In this document: positions 1-8,099 of the stretch, in pieces | Position numbering within the stretch: position 1 is the first letter of the stretch | How the letters are laid out: each line of letters begins with the position of its first letter | Source: Lacimicrobium sp. SS2-24 | Lineage (GTDB): Bacteria > Pseudomonadota > Gammaproteobacteria > Enterobacterales > Alteromonadaceae | Length of the DNA: 64,000 nucleotides | Assembly (NCBI RefSeq): GCF_002201535.1 | Contig: NZ_NIWW01000001.1 | Span: forward strand, 544,933 to 608,932 | Direction of reading: 5' to 3' | Translations under genes and position numbers: made by a program | The notes under the pieces: model-generated | Database searches by the model: none | What the model saw: the letters and a program-made list of their open reading frames with translations, nothing else | Told to the model about the DNA's origin: nothing

Positions 1-251
1 CCAACCCCAAACGTCGCTTTGCCGTTGATTGTGTCTATTCCACCGAGCAGCTGTGTTATCCGCAACCCGATGGTACGGTCTGTCAAAACAAGGAATTTGC
101 CGGCGCGGGCGTCAAGCTCGACTGTAACTCGGGCTTTGGGGCCTCAGTGGCGGTCACCGGCAGCTTTGGCTTTGTTGCGGCGGCAAGAGTGATGGAAAAA
201 TACCTGCAACGCTGTGAACGCAAACATCAGGAAAAGGTCGGCACCGAATAA
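1..251 (+). CDS. tcdA: tRNA threonylcarbamoyladenosine dehydratase TcdA (3' part)
   Basis: Only the last 82 or so codons are present; the reading frame enters from the left edge (frame starting at base 3) and stops with TAA at 249-251. The visible part has the C-terminal features of the E1-like TcdA/CsdL family: a Cys-containing segment (VDCVYSTEQ), then a glycine-rich stretch (FGASVAVTGSFGF) and a basic end. TcdA cyclises t6A37 of ANN-decoding tRNAs to ct6A in an ATP-dependent dehydration and can receive help from the CsdA/CsdE sulfur-transfer pair. The next gene, on the opposite strand and converging on it, is csdE, the same neighbourhood as in E. coli, which supports the call. csdA is not in the window. 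Confidence 0.85.
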   Translation, partial: NPKRRFAVDCVYSTEQLCYPQPDGTVCQNKEFAGAGVKLDCNSGFGASVAVTGSFGFVAAARVMEKYLQRCERKHQEKVGTE

Positions 252-313
252 GCCGCCACTGAAATGCAGGTGCAAGATTATTCCTGCGCTTCTGATACCG
301 AAACAGCGTTAAC

Positions 314-727
314 TCAGAACCGGCTCTGAATGGCCTGCATCACCTGATGCAAACCGTTATTACGGGACTGACTTAAATGCCGCTCCAGGTTAATCTCGGC
401 CAGGTAGGCGGGAAGATCAAAGGCTTTCACCTGTTCTGACGTTTTACCGGCCAGCGCTTCGCACACCAACGCCAGCAACCCGCGCACAATTTTACTCGCG
501 GAGAAAGCCTGTAACTGTATCTGCCCCTGATGAGTCGAAACCTGCAGCCACACCTGGCTCTCACACCCCTGCACTTCATGCTCTGCGGTGCGCAAGTCTT
601 CGGGTAATATCGGCAGGTGCTTACCGGCCAGCATTAACGCCCTCAGCTGATTATCCCAGCCTCTGGCCTGTTGCACGGTGCTAGCCAGTGTCCGGGATGA
701 GGGTGGGTGCGGTGTGCAATCTGCCAT
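314..727 (-). CDS. csdE: SufE-family sulfur acceptor CsdE
   Basis: A 137-residue SufE-fold protein. The conserved persulfide-accepting Cys55 lies in the motif GCESQVW, and the following SASKIVRGLLALV segment is typical of the family. SufE/CsdE proteins take sulfane sulfur from a cysteine desulfurase (SufS or CsdA) and pass it to an acceptor. The assignment to CsdE rather than SufE rests on position: it converges on tcdA, its E. coli neighbour and functional partner, and no suf operon is nearby. It is the last gene of a minus-strand run (rluB, exporter, DUF2750, csdE) and starts 7 bp after the DUF2750 gene, so co-transcription is likely. The desulfurase gene csdA is not visible here. Confidence 0.8.
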   Translation of the reverse strand: MADCTPHPPSSRTLASTVQQARGWDNQLRALMLAGKHLPILPEDLRTAEHEVQGCESQVWLQVSTHQGQIQLQAFSASKIVRGLLALVCEALAGKTSEQVKAFDLPAYLAEINLERHLSQSRNNGLHQVMQAIQSRF

Positions 728-734
728 GGTCTGA

Positions 735-1109
735 TTATCCGCGTTGCTCTTGTGCGATGGCCTGCTGCATTTCTTCGATTTTTACCACAATGGCGTCTTC
801 TTCGCGCACCACAGGAAAGAGCATTAACATGACCTCATCAGGGGCCCATAGTCCGAACCAGCGATGTTGCAGTTCCTCCAGCGTCAACACCGCTGCCCTG
901 GCTTGAGGGAAATGTACCTTAGCCCAGGCCATAGCCGATGTCTGGTCTGGAAACAGCGGTGTGCAGGCATCGCCCTCGGCACTGAGCATGGCCCAGCCCT
1001 CTTTTACCGACAAGCCCCACAGCTGTCCCTGTTCCAATAACAGTAAAAAAGTCTGCTCGGCACGTTGTTCCGCGTCCAGCGCAGTTAAATCAGGTTGTTG
1101 TTGTGTCAT
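735..1109 (-). CDS. DUF2750 family protein
   Basis: A 124-residue soluble protein matching the DUF2750 pattern: an N-terminal helix followed by WGLSVKEGWAMLSAEGDACTP-like strand/turn elements, a central helix rich in Ala and Trp, and a C-terminal part with LQHRWFGLWAPDEVML and FPVVREED. No catalytic motif, signal peptide or membrane segment is seen and the family has no established function. It lies between the DMT exporter gene (30 bp upstream) and csdE (7 bp downstream) on the same strand, which suggests one transcript but does not by itself link it to sulfur transfer. Confidence 0.6.
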   Translation of the reverse strand: MTQQQPDLTALDAEQRAEQTFLLLLEQGQLWGLSVKEGWAMLSAEGDACTPLFPDQTSAMAWAKVHFPQARAAVLTLEELQHRWFGLWAPDEVMLMLFPVVREEDAIVVKIEEMQQAIAQEQRG

Positions 1110-1139
1110 AACCGCCTCAGTTCAAAGCTCACGCAAATA

Positions 1140-2081
1140 CTACTCCTGTGGTGCTGGTATTCTCTGCTTACCTTTACCCACTGCGGTCAGCATCGAGCCA
1201 ATCATTACCATCCCTGCACCAATATATGCCCAGTGATCCAGTTCACTGGGACTAAAATGCATGGGCCAGATACGCACTGCCGCTTCCATGCTTAAAAACG
1301 TGAATAATGGCGCCAGCGCAATGACCGCACTGACCTTAGATGCATGCCATACATGCAGAGCTTCAGTGAAAGCACCATAGCCCACTATGGTATTGGCGCA
1401 GCAGAACATCAATGCCCAGAATTGCAGTGTGCTCAGGTGCAGTACGGTTTCTAACTCAGAAACAGGCAGCAGCACCAGACAGCCGGCACAGTACAGAATA
1501 AGCGTTAACTGTTTGGCCGTTATGGCCCTGAGCAGGACTTTTTGCGACAGGGCATATACCGCCCAGGTAATGGCGGCCACAATAATAAACAGCACACCCT
1601 GTGTGTAGAGTCCCAGCGAGCTGAACAACAGCGGCAGGCGCTCATTGAAAAACAGCAACAACCCGCTGATCAGTACCAGCGCGCCAAAACTTTCAAGGCG
1701 GTTAAAGCGCTCTTTGTATAACAGAATGCCACCGAGCATCAGCAAAAAAGGCGCCAGCTGAATCAGCACCTGCGCCGTTTCCGGATTCAGATAATCCACG
1801 CCTTGCAAATACAACACATAATTGGCGATCAGGCCCACCGCTGCCATCAGCAGCAAAAGATTATTGCTGCGACTGATAGAGCGCATGGGAGGCAAGGCTT
1901 TGGCCTTGTACAACATCAGCCCAACGACAAGTGCCGCGAGGGTAAAGCGAAACCAGGTGATAGTAACTGCATCCATAGCTTGCAGGCACAGCTTCAGGAA
2001 AACCGGCAACATGCCCCATAACAACGCGGTAAGCAATGACAGGCCAAAGCCATACCAATGTCTGACAGCCACTGTCTGCAT
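1140..2081 (-). CDS. DMT-superfamily permease (EamA domains)
   Basis: A 313-residue inner-membrane protein with about ten hydrophobic segments and two EamA repeats. The N-terminal TALLWGMLPVFLKLCL and the segment NYVLYLQGVDYLNPETAQVLIQL (read as two motifs) are typical of drug/metabolite transporters. EamA proteins generally export amino acids, other metabolites or toxic compounds; nothing in the sequence fixes the substrate. It begins 12 bp downstream of rluB on the same strand and precedes the DUF2750 gene, so it is probably part of that operon. The ATG at 2079-2081 is the natural start, as it opens directly into the first membrane segment. Confidence 0.8.
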   Translation of the reverse strand: MQTVAVRHWYGFGLSLLTALLWGMLPVFLKLCLQAMDAVTITWFRFTLAALVVGLMLYKAKALPPMRSISRSNNLLLLMAAVGLIANYVLYLQGVDYLNPETAQVLIQLAPFLLMLGGILLYKERFNRLESFGALVLISGLLLFFNERLPLLFSSLGLYTQGVLFIIVAAITWAVYALSQKVLLRAITAKQLTLILYCAGCLVLLPVSELETVLHLSTLQFWALMFCCANTIVGYGAFTEALHVWHASKVSAVIALAPLFTFLSMEAAVRIWPMHFSPSELDHWAYIGAGMVMIGSMLTAVGKGKQRIPAPQE

Positions 2082-2093
2082 AGGGGAATTCGC

Positions 2094-2942
2094 TTATTGT
2101 TTGTTTTTGATTTGATGTTTTCTGACGGCCCGGCGCATACGTGATATCTGCACGTGATCCAGTTGTTTTTTATCTTCCACTTTAAGCAAGGTTTCTGTTT
2201 CCGGGGCCAACTGGGCCAACTTACGCAGACCGTTTACGGCCTTAAGCTCCAGTTCAACCCAACCGCCCTGAGGCAAGCGTTTCTGCAGCTCCACATCGCC
2301 ATAACGCACCCGAATCAGACGGCTGACGGTGACATCCTGAGATTCCCACATGCGTCTGACTTCGCGGTTACGGCCCTCAGACAGGGTCACATTAAACCAG
2401 TGGTTCATGCTGTCTTCATCACCGGGGTGGCGACGTATGCTGGTAAATTTGGCTTCACCGTCTTCAAGCTTGACCCCGGCCTTGAGGCGTTTCAGCATTA
2501 CATCGGTGACTTTGCCGTACACCCGTACCGCGTATTCACGCTCTACTTCCTTGCTGGGGTGCATTAATCCGTTGGCCAGTTCACCATCATTGGTAAACAG
2601 TAATAAACCGCTAGTATTTATATCCAGCCGGCCAACCGCTATCCAGCGGCCATTTTTAATGCGTGGAAGACGATCGAATACGGTGGGCCTGCCTTCGGGA
2701 TCTTTCCTGCTGCACAGCTCCCCTTCCGGCTTGTTGTACATCAGCACCCGACACACGGCTTTCTGATTTTGCGGGCCAAGCGGATTGCCATCCACCCGGA
2801 TTTTATCTTCCGGCTCCACACGCAGGCCCAGCTCGGCCACTTTACCATTGACCGAAATCCGGCCGTCGCTGATCCATTTTTCCATCTCCCGACGGGAACC
2901 GATACCGGCATTCGCCAGTACTTTTTGCAATTTATCGCTCAC
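2094..2942 (-). CDS. rluB: 23S rRNA pseudouridine(2605) synthase RluB
   Basis: A 282-residue pseudouridine synthase of the RsuA/RluB/E/F group. Residues 1-60 form an S4 RNA-binding domain ([21 protein letters not shown]). The catalytic Asp107 sits in [11 protein letters not shown], and [10 protein letters not shown] is the other family hallmark. A basic C-terminal tail follows, as in RluB rather than RluE or RluF. It converts U2605 of 23S rRNA (E. coli numbering) to pseudouridine in the peptidyl-transferase region. In enterobacteria rluB is also near trp, yciO and rnm, which supports the name. It is the first gene of the minus-strand run to csdE. Confidence 0.9.
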   Translation of the reverse strand: MSDKLQKVLANAGIGSRREMEKWISDGRISVNGKVAELGLRVEPEDKIRVDGNPLGPQNQKAVCRVLMYNKPEGELCSRKDPEGRPTVFDRLPRIKNGRWIAVGRLDINTSGLLLFTNDGELANGLMHPSKEVEREYAVRVYGKVTDVMLKRLKAGVKLEDGEAKFTSIRRHPGDEDSMNHWFNVTLSEGRNREVRRMWESQDVTVSRLIRVRYGDVELQKRLPQGGWVELELKAVNGLRKLAQLAPETETLLKVEDKKQLDHVQISRMRRAVRKHQIKNKQ

Positions 2943-3075
2943 CTGCGCTCCACTCTATGCGGCCAGAGGACTGCTATGCAGCCACTGGCACAAAATTCAC
3001 TGAATAATCGGCGCTATTGTACGTGCAGGACGAGGCTAATACCAATAAATGGCTATCATCGATGTCAGTAAAATA

Positions 3076-3348
3076 TCACCCTGGCAAAATACAGCTGTGC
3101 CAGCTCATTTTCACCGTCCAGATCGTGCCTTGTTGTGGCCATTGCTGCAATGCTGAGGTATATGCTTCCTGCCTGGCCTCTTCAGCCAGTTGAAAATCCC
3201 CCAACAGACGGATCTGGGTCGCCAGTACCTGGCGGGAATGTTGCCGATATAATTGACTGAGATAAAGAACAAATGACGGCTTCAACCTTGTAGTGCCTGT
3301 TTTACAAATAGCAGCACTGAGTCGAAGCGCCCCGGCTGAATTCGACAT
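3076..3348 (-). pseudogene. Remnant of an ECF sigma factor (ECF42/DUF6596-like)
   Basis: The frame encodes 90 residues. Residues of about 25-73 resemble region 2 of the large ECF sigma factors with a DUF6596 C-terminal domain: LYRQHSRQVLATQIRLLGDF, then LAEEARQEAYTSALQQWPQQG. Intact members are about 400 residues and continue with a WL-containing segment and a C-terminal domain; here similarity ends right after QQG and the frame stops 17 codons later. The start overlaps the stop of the upstream DUF2254 gene (TAATG). I read it as a decayed, 3'-truncated sigma factor gene. A short expressed protein cannot be excluded, but it would lack the regions for promoter recognition. Confidence 0.55.
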
Positions 3349-4631
3349 TAATCCATAATCACATTGCGTACCCTGGTGATATCCTGGTCATGAACCAACG
3401 CCCGCTCAGCGCGCTCCATTGCCTGTGCCGCATACTTTTCAGCCGCCTTGCGGGTGGCGCCATCCTTTGACTTCGACAAGGCCCGTAACGCTTTTTGCAA
3501 CCGTATTGCGACCTCCACGTTAGCCGCACCATAACGGGCGACGGGCGTAAAGGCATCATCAAACATATCATCCACTGAGATCAGCGGTACCTCAATACGA
3601 TCGTAGCTGACTTCAGCAGTCTGTTTTTTCTGTTCTGAAGAGTCCGGCTCACTGTCTGTTTTCCCCCAGAGCACAAAAAGACGCACCATACGGCCGATAA
3701 TATCGATACCCGTGCCAGGATCGTTAACCGCCGGAGACAGAGCACGACTGGCGATCTCGGCGAGCACCACCAGCGCAAAACGCGGATCATCTTCAAAGGT
3801 TCGTGATGTGCCGAGCATAAAGGTTCCGCAAAGCTTTTGTTTTTGCTGCTCGTCAAGCTTGTTCTGTGAACCCTTAACATAAGCCAGAGGCCGGTCAGGG
3901 GTAATAAAGGTACCGGGCAGTGCCGCCAGCCTGACCCTTATCTGCCATTTTTCAGCGCACTTCTGCAATCTGGCCATATCAATATGTTGTATATAACCTA
4001 CTTCATCACAGTAAAGCGGTACACCCTCAACACATCCGCCGGTGGCAATCACACCACCCAAAGCGGGGGCCTTGCGGCGGCGCAACAGTGCCTGAGCGGC
4101 AACATCCTCGACAGAGTCTATAGTCGTGCCGACCCTGCCTAATCGGGCTATCCTGTCTACCCAGCGCACAAAAGTCAGGATCACAATGGCGAACACCAGA
4201 ACGGTCAACACCAACAAAGTAAACAGTCCGGCGTCCTGATAGAAATCATTTTCAATCGCAGTCAGCGCCACAATGCTGAAAATAAAGGCACCGATAAAAG
4301 TCGATAAGGCGTTTTGAGATAAGTCATCGGCAATCACCAGTTTAACTGCTCTGGGAGTGGCAGTACTGCTTGCCGAAGCATAGGCCGATACCATCGACGC
4401 TACCGCCAGGGTGGCAATCACCATCATGCTGGATGACATTACGGATAACAGGTGGGATACGGATTCAAAGGTCACCTGTGGCATCCAGTTTGCCAGCTCG
4501 GTTCCTTCGGCAAACTTCGCCAGAAAAGCTACCGAAACAGACAACAAAGAAATGACAAGGGGCTTGAGCCACAATTGCTTGCTTAGTTGTTGTAGCAAGA
4601 ACCTGATTCTGTCGGCGGATATAAATGGCAT
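3348..4631 (-). CDS. DUF2254 family membrane protein
   Basis: About 427 residues. The N-terminal 150 residues hold four hydrophobic segments with the DUF2254 signature (TLAVASMVSAYASASSTATPRAVKL, read as two pieces, and FIGAFIFSIVAL); the C-terminal two thirds are soluble and include LVVLAEIASRALSPAVNDPGTG, a hallmark of this family. Function is not established; members are predicted integral membrane proteins. I chose the ATG at 4629-4631 because an AGGAG-type ribosome site lies 5-6 bases upstream, whereas the alternative five codons earlier is a TTG. Its stop overlaps the start of the sigma-factor remnant. Confidence 0.75.
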   Translation of the reverse strand: MPFISADRIRFLLQQLSKQLWLKPLVISLLSVSVAFLAKFAEGTELANWMPQVTFESVSHLLSVMSSSMMVIATLAVASMVSAYASASSTATPRAVKLVIADDLSQNALSTFIGAFIFSIVALTAIENDFYQDAGLFTLLVLTVLVFAIVILTFVRWVDRIARLGRVGTTIDSVEDVAAQALLRRRKAPALGGVIATGGCVEGVPLYCDEVGYIQHIDMARLQKCAEKWQIRVRLAALPGTFITPDRPLAYVKGSQNKLDEQQKQKLCGTFMLGTSRTFEDDPRFALVVLAEIASRALSPAVNDPGTGIDIIGRMVRLFVLWGKTDSEPDSSEQKKQTAEVSYDRIEVPLISVDDMFDDAFTPVARYGAANVEVAIRLQKALRALSKSKDGATRKAAEKYAAQAMERAERALVHDQDITRVRNVIMD

Positions 4632-4784
4632 GTTGCTCTCCTGCAATGATCTGATTTAACCATGCTGGTTTTCAGCTCTGAAGCCCCGATGACTTGCAGG
4701 GGCCATTGTCCAACTCAACCCGTTGTATTCGATGCCAGCGAAGGTCGGCAGCAGACACCATGAATAAAGACCATTGGCGCTGAA

Positions 4785-5429
4785 TTAATGTAATAAATCA
4801 GTATCGGACTGATCATCCTCCACCATCGGTTGACGCTTAGACTGGGTATCTGATTGCGCAACAGCAGATTCAGTTTCACCCATGTGGTCAGCCTCCTGGT
4901 GTTCAAACAACCCCGTCGATGGCAGCTGCTCAAGACTGCTTAGGGCAAAGTAGTCGAGAAAAGCTTTGGTGGTAGCATACAGCGCCGGGCGTCCAGGCAC
5001 CTCTTTGTGGCCTATCACCTTGATCCAGTCTCGTTCACTCAGGGTTTTGATGATATTAGAGCTCACAGACACCCCGCGGATATCTTCAATTTCGCCGCGG
5101 GTAATGGGCTGGCGATAGGCTATCAATGCTAGCGTTTCGAGCATGGCCCGGGAGTAACGTGGCGCCTGCTCCTGCCATAACTTACTCAGCCACGGAGACA
5201 GGCTGTCCATCGATACAAAGCGATAACCTGAGGCCAGTTTTAACAGGTTGATGCCGCGCGGACGATAATCAAGCATGAGCTCATCGAGCGCCTTTTGCAG
5301 CCGACGCTGACTGACATTCAGTTCCTGTAACACCGTGTCCTGCAATTTCTGCTCGCTGAGCGGTCCTTCTGCCACAAAAATAGCCGCCTCGAGCAACTGC
5401 TTTAACTGCGCATCAGAAATTTTCATCAT
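4785..5429 (-). CDS. scpB: Segregation and condensation protein ScpB
   Basis: About 214 residues, starting at one of two adjacent ATGs (5424-5429) that overlap the 3' end of scpA. It contains tandem winged-helix domains with the family motifs LEAAIFVAEGPLSEQKL near the start and LIAYRQPITRGEIEDIRGVS in the middle, followed by PGRPALYATT. ScpB dimerises and binds ScpA, and the complex bridges SMC heads in chromosome condensation and segregation. The acidic, Ser/Asp-rich tail after residue 180 or so is variable in the family. An SMC gene is not in the window; many gammaproteobacteria carry scpAB beside MukB or a separate SMC, and which applies here cannot be told. Confidence 0.9.
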   Translation of the reverse strand: MMKISDAQLKQLLEAAIFVAEGPLSEQKLQDTVLQELNVSQRRLQKALDELMLDYRPRGINLLKLASGYRFVSMDSLSPWLSKLWQEQAPRYSRAMLETLALIAYRQPITRGEIEDIRGVSVSSNIIKTLSERDWIKVIGHKEVPGRPALYATTKAFLDYFALSSLEQLPSTGLFEHQEADHMGETESAVAQSDTQSKRQPMVEDDQSDTDLLH

Positions 5430-6276
5430 CTGATTCCTCGTTATGATAACCCCCACCTTTGGCCTGAATATGGATATCGCCATAGGCTTCGGCCTGTACC
5501 AGATCAACCAGGGATTCTTTAACCAGCTCTAAAATAGCCAGAAAACTCACCACCACCCCGGCTTTACCCTCTTTCGGTTCAAACAAGTCAGAGAAGGAGA
5601 CAAAACGCGCCGTGCTCAGACGCTGAAGAATGTCGCTCATGCGCTGACGGGTGGAGAGGGTCTCGGGACGAATATGGTGATGCTCAAATGCCGCCGCCCG
5701 CTTGAGTGCTTCTTGCAGGCTCAGCGCCAGTTCATTTAAGGTGACTTTTGGCAAAACCACACTGGGTTTGCAGTTGTCCGCCACATTGGCCGATGCCACA
5801 AATAACTCCCGCTCCTGACGCGGTATTGAATCCAGCTCGTGGGCGGCCTGTTTTATCTTCTCATATTCCCGCAAACGTCGAATCAGTTCAGCTCTGGGAT
5901 CGTCATCATCCTCTTCTGCCTCCTGACGTTTGGGTAACAATACCCGGGACTTAATCTCTGCCAGAATTGCCGCCATAAGCAGGTATTCGCCAGCCAGTTC
6001 CAGCTTCACTTCCTGCATCAAATCCACGTATTCCATGTACTGACGGGTTATCTGCAATATGGGTAAGGTGGCAATATCGAATTTTTGTTTGCGAATCAGG
6101 TACAGCAGCAGATCCAGCGGGCCCTCAAAGGATTCCAGAATCACTTCCAGGGCATCGGGTGGAATATAAAGATCCTCGGGCTTTTCTACCAGCGCCTGAC
6201 CATTAACAAAGGCCAGTGGCAGCGGCTGCTGCACCGGCTCTGGTGGTGAAACCGGAGGGGGCTGTTGTTCAGACAA
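5413..6276 (-). CDS. scpA: Segregation and condensation protein ScpA (kleisin)
   Basis: A 287-residue kleisin. After a Pro/Gln-rich N terminus come the diagnostic ESFEGPLDLLLYLIRKQKFDI (two motifs) and the YLLMAAILAEIKSRVLLP helix, then an acidic linker (EEDDDDP) and the C-terminal winged helix (FLAILELVKESLVDLVQ). ScpA bridges the two SMC head domains and binds ScpB. The gene overlaps yciO upstream by 8 bp and scpB downstream by 14-17 bp, so the order rnm-yciO-scpA-scpB is probably one translationally coupled operon. Confidence 0.9.
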   Translation of the reverse strand: MSEQQPPPVSPPEPVQQPLPLAFVNGQALVEKPEDLYIPPDALEVILESFEGPLDLLLYLIRKQKFDIATLPILQITRQYMEYVDLMQEVKLELAGEYLLMAAILAEIKSRVLLPKRQEAEEDDDDPRAELIRRLREYEKIKQAAHELDSIPRQERELFVASANVADNCKPSVVLPKVTLNELALSLQEALKRAAAFEHHHIRPETLSTRQRMSDILQRLSTARFVSFSDLFEPKEGKAGVVVSFLAILELVKESLVDLVQAEAYGDIHIQAKGGGYHNEESDDENF

Positions 6277-6889
6277 AAGCGGAGATGTCTCCTTCCCCTT
6301 CGCGCAGGATCACACAATCGCCTTCAGACATATCCAGCACAGTAGTGGGATGTTCGCCGATATTCCCGCCATCTATAATCAGATCGACGCGTTTTTCCAG
6401 ATTATCACGGATCTCTTCAGGGTCTGATTCGGCCATGACGTTGCCCGGCAGGATCAGCGAGGTGGACATGATCGGCGAGTCCAGTTCCTCCAGAATAGCC
6501 AGTGTAATGGGATTATTCGGTACCCGCAGGCCAATGGTTTTACGCTTTGGATTTTGCAGGCGCTTGGGCACTTCCTTTGTGGCTTTGAGAATAAAGGTGT
6601 AAGGGCCGGGCGTATTGTTTTTAATTTGTCTGAAGGCCTGATTATCGACTTTGGCATACAAAGACAATTCCGACATATCTCTGCACATCAGCGTAAAGTT
6701 ATGATCTTTACCGATATCGCGGATACCACAGATACGTTCCAGCGCCGGCTTATTATCTACCAGACAACCGATGGCATAACCGGAATCTGTGGGATAAACC
6801 ACCACACCACCGCTGCGAAACACCTCACAAGCCTGCTTGACCAGCCGGGCCTGTGGATTATCAGGGTGTATTTGAAAAAACTGACTCAT
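6269..6889 (-). CDS. yciO: YciO, Sua5/YciO/YrdC-family protein
   Basis: About 206 residues, the same length as E. coli YciO, and closely similar from the start MSQFFQIHPDNPQ onward; I therefore chose the ATG at 6887-6889 over one four codons upstream. Motifs include GGVVVYPTDSGYAIGC near the N terminus, FTLMCRDMSELS, and TFILKATKEVPKR. This fold makes threonylcarbamoyl-adenylate from threonine, bicarbonate and ATP in TsaC/Sua5; YciO is the paralogous branch whose cellular role is less certain. The order with rnm upstream and scpA downstream supports YciO rather than TsaC. Confidence 0.88.
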   Translation of the reverse strand: MSQFFQIHPDNPQARLVKQACEVFRSGGVVVYPTDSGYAIGCLVDNKPALERICGIRDIGKDHNFTLMCRDMSELSLYAKVDNQAFRQIKNNTPGPYTFILKATKEVPKRLQNPKRKTIGLRVPNNPITLAILEELDSPIMSTSLILPGNVMAESDPEEIRDNLEKRVDLIIDGGNIGEHPTTVLDMSEGDCVILREGEGDISAFV

Positions 6890-6920
6890 GTTCTCATCCA
6901 TCTTGTGCGTTACGTGCTAC

Positions 6921-7757
6921 TTAAGCCAATGTCCAATGCTGCCATATTGGCACAAGGTCATCGGCAAGAGAAAGGTTTTTACCCAATTCGGTCCAGCGGC
7001 TGGGAAAATGAAAATCAGAGCCCACCGAGGCTTTAAGGGCATAGTCTTTGGCATATTGAGCCAATAATTTGCGGGTATCGGCAGCAAGCTGCGGATGGCT
7101 GACCTCCATGCCATCACCACCGGCCTCGCTAAAGTCGGTTAGCAGGCGCTTGAGCCACTTACTGGTCATATCATAGCGTGCCGGATGCGCTAGCACCGCC
7201 TCACCACCGGCCTCTTTGATCCAGGCTACGACTTCATGAATCTCCGGCCAGGCCGGACTCACAAACGCCCGTTTTCCTTTTGCCAGATAGCGCTTAAACG
7301 CCTGCTCAAAATCCTTCACCACCTGGCGTTTAACCAGCACCCGGGCAAAGTGAGAGCGGGTAAGTTGCCCCGGGCCAGCAAGGGTTTTAGCGTCTTCATA
7401 AACCCCTTCAATACCGCATTTGGCAAGTTTTTCAGCCATTTGTCTGGCGCGTAACTCACGTCGCTCTCCCTGTGTGGCAACACGCTGGCAAAACCTGTCA
7501 TCCTGATAGTCCAGATTCAGGCCCAGAATATGAATATCAAAACCGTGCCAGCGGGTCGAAAACTCAATGCCCGGGACAATCTGTAACGCCCGTTTCTGGG
7601 TGGCCTGATAGGCCATGGCCTCTGGTAGCGCCGCAGTGGTATCGTGATCAGTAATGGCCAGCACATCCACTTGCATATTGTGAGCGCGATCAATCAGCTC
7701 TTTGGGCGATAACGCGCCATCTGAGTAGTAAGTGTGGCTGTGTAGGTCTATTTTCAT
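6921..7757 (-). CDS. rnm: PHP-domain 5'-3' exoribonuclease Rnm (YciV, RNase AM)
   Basis: A 278-residue polymerase-and-histidinol-phosphatase (PHP) domain protein. Metal-binding residues are visible: H6 and H8 in DLHSHTYYSDG, D37-H38-D39 in ITDHDT, VLAHPARYD in the middle, and GSDFHFPS near the C terminus. The E. coli orthologue YciV/Rnm is a 5'-3' exonuclease that matures the 5' ends of ribosomal RNAs and degrades short oligonucleotides. The gene is divergent from trpE, exactly as in E. coli, and is followed 31 bp later by yciO. Confidence 0.9.
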   Translation of the reverse strand: MKIDLHSHTYYSDGALSPKELIDRAHNMQVDVLAITDHDTTAALPEAMAYQATQKRALQIVPGIEFSTRWHGFDIHILGLNLDYQDDRFCQRVATQGERRELRARQMAEKLAKCGIEGVYEDAKTLAGPGQLTRSHFARVLVKRQVVKDFEQAFKRYLAKGKRAFVSPAWPEIHEVVAWIKEAGGEAVLAHPARYDMTSKWLKRLLTDFSEAGGDGMEVSHPQLAADTRKLLAQYAKDYALKASVGSDFHFPSRWTELGKNLSLADDLVPIWQHWTLA

Positions 7758-7870
7758 CTTTTATGCCCGGGGGTATTGACAGCGAGGCGAATTACAGGCT
7801 GAATATTGTATCAAAATAACGACGCCAACATGTCGTCAAATTTATATTACCGGATTGAAGAAACATACCC

Positions 7871-7924
7871 ATGCAACACATGACACACGCACACATTAAC
7901 TGGTGGTGGCACATCCCGACATAG
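7871..7924 (+). CDS. trpL: trp operon leader peptide TrpL
   Basis: A 17-codon ORF (ATG at 7871, TAG at 7922-7924) encoding MQHMTHAHINWWWHIPT, with three consecutive Trp codons at 7901-7909. Its position 37 bp before a strong intrinsic terminator and 175 bp before trpE is that of a ribosome-stalling leader peptide. Stalling at the Trp codons when tryptophanyl-tRNA is short would leave the following GCGGGCT segment free to pair with the terminator's left arm. Confidence 0.88.
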   Translation: MQHMTHAHINWWWHIPT

Positions 7925-7993
7925 CGGGCTTGTGACTATTTGTGTTTGCTGCAAATTTCAAAAAGGCCCGCGTATGCGGGCCTTTTGCGTTTT
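7924..7993 (+). terminator. trp attenuator (terminator / antiterminator)
   Basis: The terminator is a perfect 11-bp stem, AAAAGGCCCGC at 7961-7971 and GCGGGCCTTTT at 7976-7986, with a GTAT loop and a weak T-rich tail (GCGTTTT). GCGGGCT at 7924-7930, overlapping the leader stop codon, can pair with GGCCCGC at 7965-7971, giving the competing antiterminator. This is the classic layout for tryptophan-controlled attenuation of trpEGDCFBA. Confidence 0.85.
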
Positions 7994-8099
7994 AGCGCTG
8001 AAATAAAGGCGGCCCGGAAAACCCTACAGCAAAACACAGGTTAGCCGGCGGGCAAAGTCAAAAACAGAAATAGATATAACAGCATAATAAGAGTGGTAT

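Larger units (their letters stand above)
7758..8099 (+). promoter_or_regulatory. trp operon control region
   Basis: This 342-bp gap between rnm and trpE holds the trp leader peptide gene (7871-7924) and the attenuator (7961-7993). Upstream of the leader there is a 5-bp inverted repeat, ACGAC at 7819-7823 and GTCGT at 7832-7836. I see no CTAG-containing TrpR operator of the enterobacterial type, and no convincing -35/-10 pair. The sequence between the attenuator and trpE shows no further clear element. Confidence 0.6.

Noticed and set aside
7806-7848. TTGTAT and TATATT as a trp promoter
   Set aside because: Spacing between them is far from 16-19 bp, so no usable -35/-10 pair.
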